In this document: positions 25,757-29,526 of the stretch, one piece after another
Position numbering within the stretch: position 1 is the stretch's first letter
Layout of the letters: the number at the start of each line of letters is the position of its first letter
NCBI GenBank assembly: GCA_017651645.1
Contig: JAGCCO010000021.1
Coordinates: forward strand, 1 to 29,526
Direction: 5' to 3'
DNA length: 29,526 nucleotides
Source: Bacteroidales bacterium
Lineage (GTDB): Bacteria; Bacteroidota; Bacteroidia; Bacteroidales; F082
Program-made: the position numbers and the translations under genes
Notes under the pieces: model-generated
Databases searched by the model: none
The model's input: the letters and a program-made list of their open reading frames with translations, nothing else
Told to the model about the DNA's origin: nothing

Positions 25757-26284
25757 TTATTGATTATCTATTACTTTAATCGTATATACCAAAGTTGCAT
25801 ATTCAGGTATGCGGTTGTCGTCACCATGTAGTCCAAACCCTAAATGAAACGGAATGATCAGTTTGGCGACGTCACCGCGATGCAGATAAGTCATAGCCTC
25901 GTCAAGACCGGACTCAACACTTCCTTCTCCCACAACGAATGTCTTAACACCATCATTTTCAGAAGAATAAATCAAATCCCCAGCTATGGATTGCAACTCA
26001 TATTCTAAGGTTACCGTTTGACCTTTTTCAATCTTTTGCTCCGAACCCTGCTTCATGATCTGATAACGTAATCCCGTACCCGTTGAAGTCATGTCCAATC
26101 CATGCCGTTTTATATAATTGGAGATATCCTCCTCTTCCTCGTTCAGCAAATAACGGTTGGCCGTCTCCATGCTGCTTTTCATATCACTTTTTGACAAAGC
26201 TTCTTGTGGTTTCGGAGTTTTCTCATTACAGCAGAAAACTGAAACCAACAGCAACAATATCAAATATTTACAACACCTTTTCAT
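25757..26284 (-). CDS. GldI-like FKBP lipoprotein
   Basis: A 175-residue lipoprotein (signal ending LVSVFCC, Cys18 or 19) with a short acidic linker (about 45-60) and one FKBP module (about 80-175): VTLEYELQSIAGDLIYSS, FVVGEGSVESGLDEAM and IPFHLGFGLHGDD. Size, domain layout and position directly after nrnA match GldI of gliding Bacteroidota, and related genes persist in non-gliding Bacteroidales. The VESGLDEA loop differs from VIPGWDEA. No other gliding or type IX secretion gene is in the window, so the GldI name is a family label, not a function. The start overlaps the nrnA stop by four bases (ATGA). Confidence 0.87.
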   Translation of the reverse strand: MKRCCKYLILLLLVSVFCCNEKTPKPQEALSKSDMKSSMETANRYLLNEEEEDISNYIKRHGLDMTSTGTGLRYQIMKQGSEQKIEKGQTVTLEYELQSIAGDLIYSSENDGVKTFVVGEGSVESGLDEAMTYLHRGDVAKLIIPFHLGFGLHGDDNRIPEYATLVYTIKVIDNQ

Positions 26285-27303
26285 TCTGCATTATTCAACA
26301 ATTCCTTATATTCCGGCAAAACTGATTTCAATAGTGCGACCGCTTCTTCAAAGGAGCAAGTCAAGGTACCGCCAGCAGCATTAGTATGACCGCCGCCCTT
26401 AAAATGCTTATTGGCCAATTCATGCACCGAAAAATCGCCTTTCGACCTGAAGGATAGCCGGATCTGGTCTTGGCGTTCTGTCACAAGTACAGCCATCTTG
26501 ATTTTCTGCATCGAAAGCGGGAAATTAACCACACCTTCTGTGTCACCTACCTGATATTTAAAACTATCCAAATCACTCTTACTCAATGCGATGATAGCAG
26601 TATTATACTCATCAAGCACCTCCATCCTGTTGTTGATGGAAAAACCTAACAGACGAAGGCGGTTCTCTGACATGGTGTCATAAACCAACTGATGGATATA
26701 GGTGTAAGGCATCGATTTTTCAACCAAAATGCTGACCAAATCAAAAGTCCTAGGATGATAGATAGAATGTGCAAACGAGCCCGTGTCCGTCATGATGCCC
26801 ACCAAAAGGTTGGTGGAAATGCTTTCTGTCAGGTACTCCTTTCCGTAATGTAGGATGATTTCAGTCACAATTTCAGATGCACTAGAAACGCAAGTACTTG
26901 AATATAAGCAATAAAACTGGCTTTCATCAGGGTCTCTATGATGATCAACCAAAATCCTAGGACAACGAGTCTTGCCAATTTCATTATGCAAGATACCGCT
27001 ACGTGACAGGCTGTTGAAATCCAACATGATGATACATTCAGCCTCAGCAATGGCCGACTTGCAGGCATCGGGATCTTTCTCGAAAACCAAGAAATTCTGG
27101 GCGTTAGGCATCCAATGGAGGAAATCAGGGAAGTCGTTGGCAACCACCATCTTAACCTCATGACCGAAACGCTTTAGAAACTCAGCCATAGCCAAAACTG
27201 AACCCACAGCATCGCCATCAGGATTGACATGACAGGCTAACACCATGCGTTTAGGTGACTGGATTACAGCGTCAAAGCGTTCAAAAAAGGTATCAAATTG
27301 CAT
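26281..27303 (-). CDS. nrnA: DHH/DHHA1 phosphoesterase, NrnA-like
   Basis: Cytoplasmic enzyme degrading very short RNAs (nanoRNA) and, in many homologs, pAp or cyclic dinucleotide products such as pApA. The 340 residues have CHVNPDGDAVGS (24-35), LDFNSLSR (94-101), the namesake DHH (120-122 in LVDHHRDP) and the DHHA1 GGGHTNAAGG (303-312). Metal-binding Asp and His residues are intact. Start is the ATG at 27303; a -7 box lies 18 bases upstream. First gene of a probable nrnA-gldI-FKBP(x3)-parC transcript. With cdaA in the same window, a role in c-di-AMP turnover is possible but not shown. Confidence 0.95.
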   Translation of the reverse strand: MQFDTFFERFDAVIQSPKRMVLACHVNPDGDAVGSVLAMAEFLKRFGHEVKMVVANDFPDFLHWMPNAQNFLVFEKDPDACKSAIAEAECIIMLDFNSLSRSGILHNEIGKTRCPRILVDHHRDPDESQFYCLYSSTCVSSASEIVTEIILHYGKEYLTESISTNLLVGIMTDTGSFAHSIYHPRTFDLVSILVEKSMPYTYIHQLVYDTMSENRLRLLGFSINNRMEVLDEYNTAIIALSKSDLDSFKYQVGDTEGVVNFPLSMQKIKMAVLVTERQDQIRLSFRSKGDFSVHELANKHFKGGGHTNAAGGTLTCSFEEAVALLKSVLPEYKELLNNAE

Positions 27304-27320
27304 AACTCAATAAAAGCCTG

Positions 27321-27328
27321 CAAAATTA
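27321..27328 (-). promoter_or_regulatory. nrnA operon promoter -7 element
   Basis: On the minus strand TAATTTTG is an exact TAnnTTTG match, 17 bases before the nrnA ATG. The predicted leader is about 12 bases. The -33 region is not conserved. Confidence 0.55.
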
Positions 27329-27373
27329 CACTTTTTTCTGATTCCACACCTATTTAAAATAAATAGAAATGCA

Positions 27374-27811
27374 TTATCGGGGAGCCATCACCTCGAAAGT
27401 ATGGTCGGAATACACAAAAATGATACGCTGCAAAGCCGAATCCGATGAAGAAACCACTTGTTTTGGACGCGACTCGGCCTCAACCGGGTTATCAAATAGC
27501 GTTCCCTCAGAATAACCGCTATCATTACGATCTTGAATCTGTAATGCAGGTTCATTTGCGGCAGGGGTGGGGATCTCAAACGGCACCGAAACCGTCATGG
27601 GTCCTTTCCCCATGACAATCCAATCCAAATTGTATTCGGGAAACGTCTCTTTCAGTTTTTTGACAAAGTCCAAACTCGGATTGTTTCGTCCCGACAAAAG
27701 GTGGGAAATACTTGAAGGTTGGATGCCAAGTTTGAGAGCAAATTCAGCAGCGGTCAAATTCTTTGCTCTGATGATATGAGCAATTCTGTCTTTCATTTCT
27801 AAGTCTTCCAT
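27374..27811 (-). CDS. XRE-family helix-turn-helix regulator
   Basis: A 145-residue DNA-binding protein. Residues about 5-68 form a Cro/CI-type HTH (KNLTAAEFALKLGIQPSSISHLLSGRNNPSLDFVKKLKETFPEYNLDWI). A variable Pro/Ser/Asp-rich linker (about 72-125) leads to a short C-terminal strand RIIFVYSDHTFEVMAPR, a feature of a Bacteroidota family of XRE proteins. The ATG at 27811 is favoured because a perfect AGGAGG lies eight bases upstream; an internal ATG at 27796 would remove only five residues. It lies upstream of nrnA in the same direction. Operator-like sites sit in its own promoter and in the large gap, which suggests autoregulation (inferred). Confidence 0.9.
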   Translation of the reverse strand: MEDLEMKDRIAHIIRAKNLTAAEFALKLGIQPSSISHLLSGRNNPSLDFVKKLKETFPEYNLDWIVMGKGPMTVSVPFEIPTPAANEPALQIQDRNDSGYSEGTLFDNPVEAESRPKQVVSSSDSALQRIIFVYSDHTFEVMAPR

Positions 27812-27819
27812 GGATGTAT

Positions 27820-27825
27820 CCTCCT
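27820..27825 (-). promoter_or_regulatory. Strong Shine-Dalgarno before the XRE gene
   Basis: On the minus strand AGGAGG lies eight bases before the ATG at 27811. Most genes in this window have no such site, as expected for Bacteroidota, where the anti-Shine-Dalgarno end of 16S rRNA is largely occluded. Confidence 0.65.
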
Positions 27826-27859
27826 GTTTTTTTTCATTTTTCCGGATCTTTTTGGTTCA

Positions 27860-27867
27860 CAAAAGTA
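27860..27867 (-). promoter_or_regulatory. XRE gene promoter -7 element
   Basis: On the minus strand TACTTTTG is an exact -7 match; TTGG lies about 22 bases upstream as a weak -33. Predicted leader about 40 bases. The operator-like GTAAACATTTATT overlaps this element, so a bound repressor could block transcription. Confidence 0.5.
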
Positions 27868-28477
27868 AACATTTATTCGTTACAAAATACCAATTATAGA
27901 AATTTATTTCTGTAAACATTCTCTCTACTTTTAAACAATTGAAGTAAAATATAAACAATAGAATATTATATATTTTGATTTTAAGCAATTTAAATACAAA
28001 TAGAAATAATCCATATTTAAATAGAAAACGACACACAATATTTAATATTTTAATTGAAATAATATAAATTAAAATACTGAATATAAATGTTTTATGATAC
28101 GATTTTGATCATGATTCAATTATTGTATTCTTCTAAATTATGCATCACACCAAATTCAAATAGTGTATTGATGTAAACAATAATTTAAAGCATTTAAAAT
28201 CAATGTTTTAAACAAATTAAGTTTATTTATGTAAATAATCGACATCTATTAAAAAGTCAAAATAAAACTCTTGAATTTGACGTTTTTTCTTTCAGAATGA
28301 CTCCTTGTTTGTCTCAAAACCAAAGTCGCTCCAAAGCCGCTAAAATGCCTTTTACAGCGTTTTCGGTTTCTTCCCTACCCTTCTCCAATTTCCTCTCTAA
28401 TATCAATAATACTACCTGTATTTTTCTTCCGTTTTTATACCTTATTAATATATGCACTTTCTCTCGTAAAAAATTCC

Positions 28478-28485
28478 TAACTTTG
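28478..28485 (+). promoter_or_regulatory. Promoter -7 element of the AlbA_2 gene
   Basis: TAACTTTG matches the consensus and ends only seven bases before the ATG at 28493. The expected transcription start (about 28490) would give a leaderless or nearly leaderless mRNA. TTTC at 28458-28461 may be the -33 element. Confidence 0.5.
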
Positions 28486-28492
28486 CCGCCTC

Positions 28493-29146
28493 ATGAGTAA
28501 GAAAGAGCATCATATCCAGAACCTCATCTCGGAGGGCGAGCATCAGATGCTCGATTTCAAGTTCGAGATTTCCGACAGCAAGCGAATTGCCCGCTCTTTA
28601 GCCGCCTTTGCCAACACGGATGGCGGTCGTTTGCTGGTTGGGGTCAAAGATAATGGTGCCATTGCCGGAGTACGTTCCGATGAGGAAATCCACATGATCC
28701 AAGCCGCTGCCGAAATGTATTGTCAACCCAAAGTGGAGTATACCACAGAAGAATGGGAAATCAACGGGAAGACTGTCCTTGAGGTGATCATCCCAAAAGA
28801 CAAACATCACAAGCACAAAGCGCCTGACAATCAAGGCATCTACAAAATCTTTGTCCGTGTAAAAGATGAGAATCTGGTAGCTGACAGCGTATTATTAAGG
28901 GTGTGGAAGTCAGACAAATTCTCCAAACCTGCAAAAATCGCTTTTACTGAGACCGAAACCCTTTTACTCCATTTCCTCTCTGAACATAGAGAGATCACTT
29001 TGCAGGAATTCCAACAAATGGCACATATTAATAAAAGGAGAGCGGAAGCCATTCTTGCAGATTTCATCATCGTAGGTACAATTGAGCTTGTTCAGACCAG
29101 CCAAAACACCGTTTTCCGACTCTCCCAAAGCATCGAAAATGAATAA
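28493..29146 (+). CDS. AlbA_2 (Schlafen-like) domain protein with winged helix
   Basis: A 217-residue protein. Residues about 10-135 form an AlbA_2/divergent AAA-associated domain with DFKFEI (21-26) and AFANTDGGRLLVGVKDNGAIAGV (38-60), the family signature. Residues about 150-217 look like a winged helix (LLHFLSEHREITLQEFQQMAHINKRRAEAILADF). AlbA_2 proteins are putative nucleic-acid-binding or nuclease-related regulators, sometimes named Schlafen-like; no catalytic set is proven here. It stands alone, with the AT-rich gap before it and the rRNA promoter after it. Confidence 0.85.
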   Translation: MSKKEHHIQNLISEGEHQMLDFKFEISDSKRIARSLAAFANTDGGRLLVGVKDNGAIAGVRSDEEIHMIQAAAEMYCQPKVEYTTEEWEINGKTVLEVIIPKDKHHKHKAPDNQGIYKIFVRVKDENLVADSVLLRVWKSDKFSKPAKIAFTETETLLLHFLSEHREITLQEFQQMAHINKRRAEAILADFIIVGTIELVQTSQNTVFRLSQSIENE

Positions 29147-29241
29147 AACTACAATTATTCAGCGCATTTCTTTATGGAATAAAATTTTTATATCATTGAA
29201 TGATAAACAAATATAATATTTTATCAAAAATAATTGATTTT
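29147..29241 (+). other. AT-rich region before the rRNA promoter
   Basis: No gene is seen. The stretch 29161-29241 is AT-rich and includes the perfect dyad TATCATT-G-AATGATA (29191-29205). It could be an UP-like element for the rRNA promoter or the weak end of the AlbA_2 transcript. Confidence 0.4.
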
Positions 29242-29276
29242 TTTGATTGCCAATATTAAAAAAGGTCGTACCTTTG
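29242..29276 (+). promoter_or_regulatory. rRNA operon promoter
   Basis: TTTG at 29242-29245 (-33) and TACCTTTG at 29269-29276 (-7) with a 23-base spacer and an AT-rich upstream flank. The transcription start is predicted near 29282, about 190 bases before 16S rRNA. Confidence 0.6.
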
Positions 29277-29472
29277 CAATCCGCTTCGCCCAAAAAAGAG
29301 GGGTAAGACTGAGGGGACGACGAAGCGTAAAGTTCATTGAAAGCTTGAGGCCAGCACAAGAAAACGGTTCGCATCGGTCGTGAAGGCGTGATGCGGACAC
29401 GGGAAAAGGAACACAAGAGAACATCAAGGCGGAACCCGAGATTCAGAGTAAAAACAAAAGAAAGACAATAGT
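29277..29472 (+). promoter_or_regulatory. rRNA leader with hairpin and boxA-like motif
   Basis: CGCTTCG (29282-29288) pairs with CGAAGCG (29321-29327), enclosing a 32-base loop at the very start of the predicted transcript. Three bases later AAGTTCATTGAAAG (29330-29343) occupies the usual position of the boxA-like antitermination motif of Bacteroidota rRNA leaders. The rest contains short hairpins such as GCATC with GATGC (about 29371-29395) and no gene. Confidence 0.5.
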
Positions 29473-29526
29473 ACAACGAAGAGTTTGATCCTGGCTCAGG
29501 ATGAACGCTAGCGGCAGGCCTAATAC
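29473..29526 (+). rRNA. rrs: 16S ribosomal RNA (5' end only)
   Basis: The segment reads GAAGAGTTTGATCCTGGCTC from 29478, then AGGATGAACGCTAGCGGCAG, which is the conserved start of bacterial 16S rRNA. The start was placed five bases before GAAGAG by comparison with E. coli numbering. The window ends after about 54 bases, so the gene is truncated only by the window edge. The form GATGAACGCTAGCGGCAGGC is typical of Bacteroidota. Confidence 0.97.

Larger units (their letters stand above)
27812..28492. other. 681-bp AT-rich gap with repeated operator-like motifs
   Basis: No gene is seen. From about 27870 to 28280 the sequence is very AT-rich. Related sites with core TGTAAACA or TGTAAATA occur near 27864-27873, 27903-27920, 28166-28182 (TATTG/CAATA arms) and 28223-28238 (perfect TTATTTA/TAAATAA arms around TG). 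A separate inverted repeat has arms TATTTTAATT (28046-28055) and AATTAAAATA (28067-28076). Part beyond 28290 is less AT-rich and shows only the next gene's promoter. These may be binding sites for the adjacent XRE protein or a nucleoid protein, or chance in AT-rich sequence. Confidence 0.45.

Noticed and set aside
25757..26284. Gliding motility locus implied by the GldI-like protein
   Set aside because: No other gld, spr or type IX secretion gene is in the window, and GldI-type lipoproteins are also found in non-gliding Bacteroidales.
27812..28492. Replication origin or CRISPR leader in the AT-rich gap
   Set aside because: No DnaA boxes, no regularly spaced direct repeats and no cas genes are seen; AT content alone is not enough.

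Overview
The window reads as a chromosomal, mostly housekeeping segment of a member of the Bacteroidota, most likely order Bacteroidales. The evidence is the start of a 16S rRNA gene with a Bacteroidota-type 5' end (ends at the window edge), promoters of the TAnnTTTG (-7) class, few Shine-Dalgarno sequences, ribosomal protein S16 with a long Ala/Glu/Lys tail, many lipoproteins, and families typical of this phylum (DUF1599, DUF6263-like, GldI-like FKBP lipoprotein). No mobile element, integrase, CRISPR array or tRNA gene was found.

Layout. 1-5700 is a plus-strand block: the end of rpsP, a YtfE-spaced hemerythrin protein overlapping a LuxR-type regulator, pckA, a 28-bp perfect palindrome, a DUF6263-like exported protein and a GH27 alpha-galactosidase. 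A strong hairpin near 5724-5751 separates it from a long minus-strand block (5774-17334): dnaN, a 1562-residue exported protein of unknown function, prmA, tpiA, an acyl-ACP thioesterase, an OppB-like permease, a DoxX/MauE-like membrane protein and a duplicated DUF1599 protein. A palindromic divergent promoter (17343-17358) separates this from the plus-strand pair folP-cdaA. A second minus block (19045-27811) carries an XRE regulator, then nrnA, four consecutive FKBP-type lipoproteins, parC and another lipoprotein. After a 681-bp AT-rich gap come an AlbA_2-domain protein and the promoter, leader and first 54 or so bases of a 16S rRNA gene.

How the genes work together. Central metabolism (PEP carboxykinase, triosephosphate isomerase), replication and topology (sliding clamp, topoisomerase IV subunit A), translation (S16, PrmA, rRNA), folate and c-di-AMP synthesis, and envelope biology (FKBP lipoproteins, giant exported protein, DoxX protein, permease) are interleaved as is usual in this phylum. 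The segments that ordinary annotation explains least are the giant exported protein at 6994-11682, the FKBP lipoprotein array with largely degenerate active sites, a structured intergenic repeat present at 12559-12684 and 15486-15539, a clamp-binding-like motif at the ParC C-terminus, and the XRE gene with an unusually strong Shine-Dalgarno and repeated operator-like sites. No clear previously undescribed multi-gene system can be proven from sequence alone.
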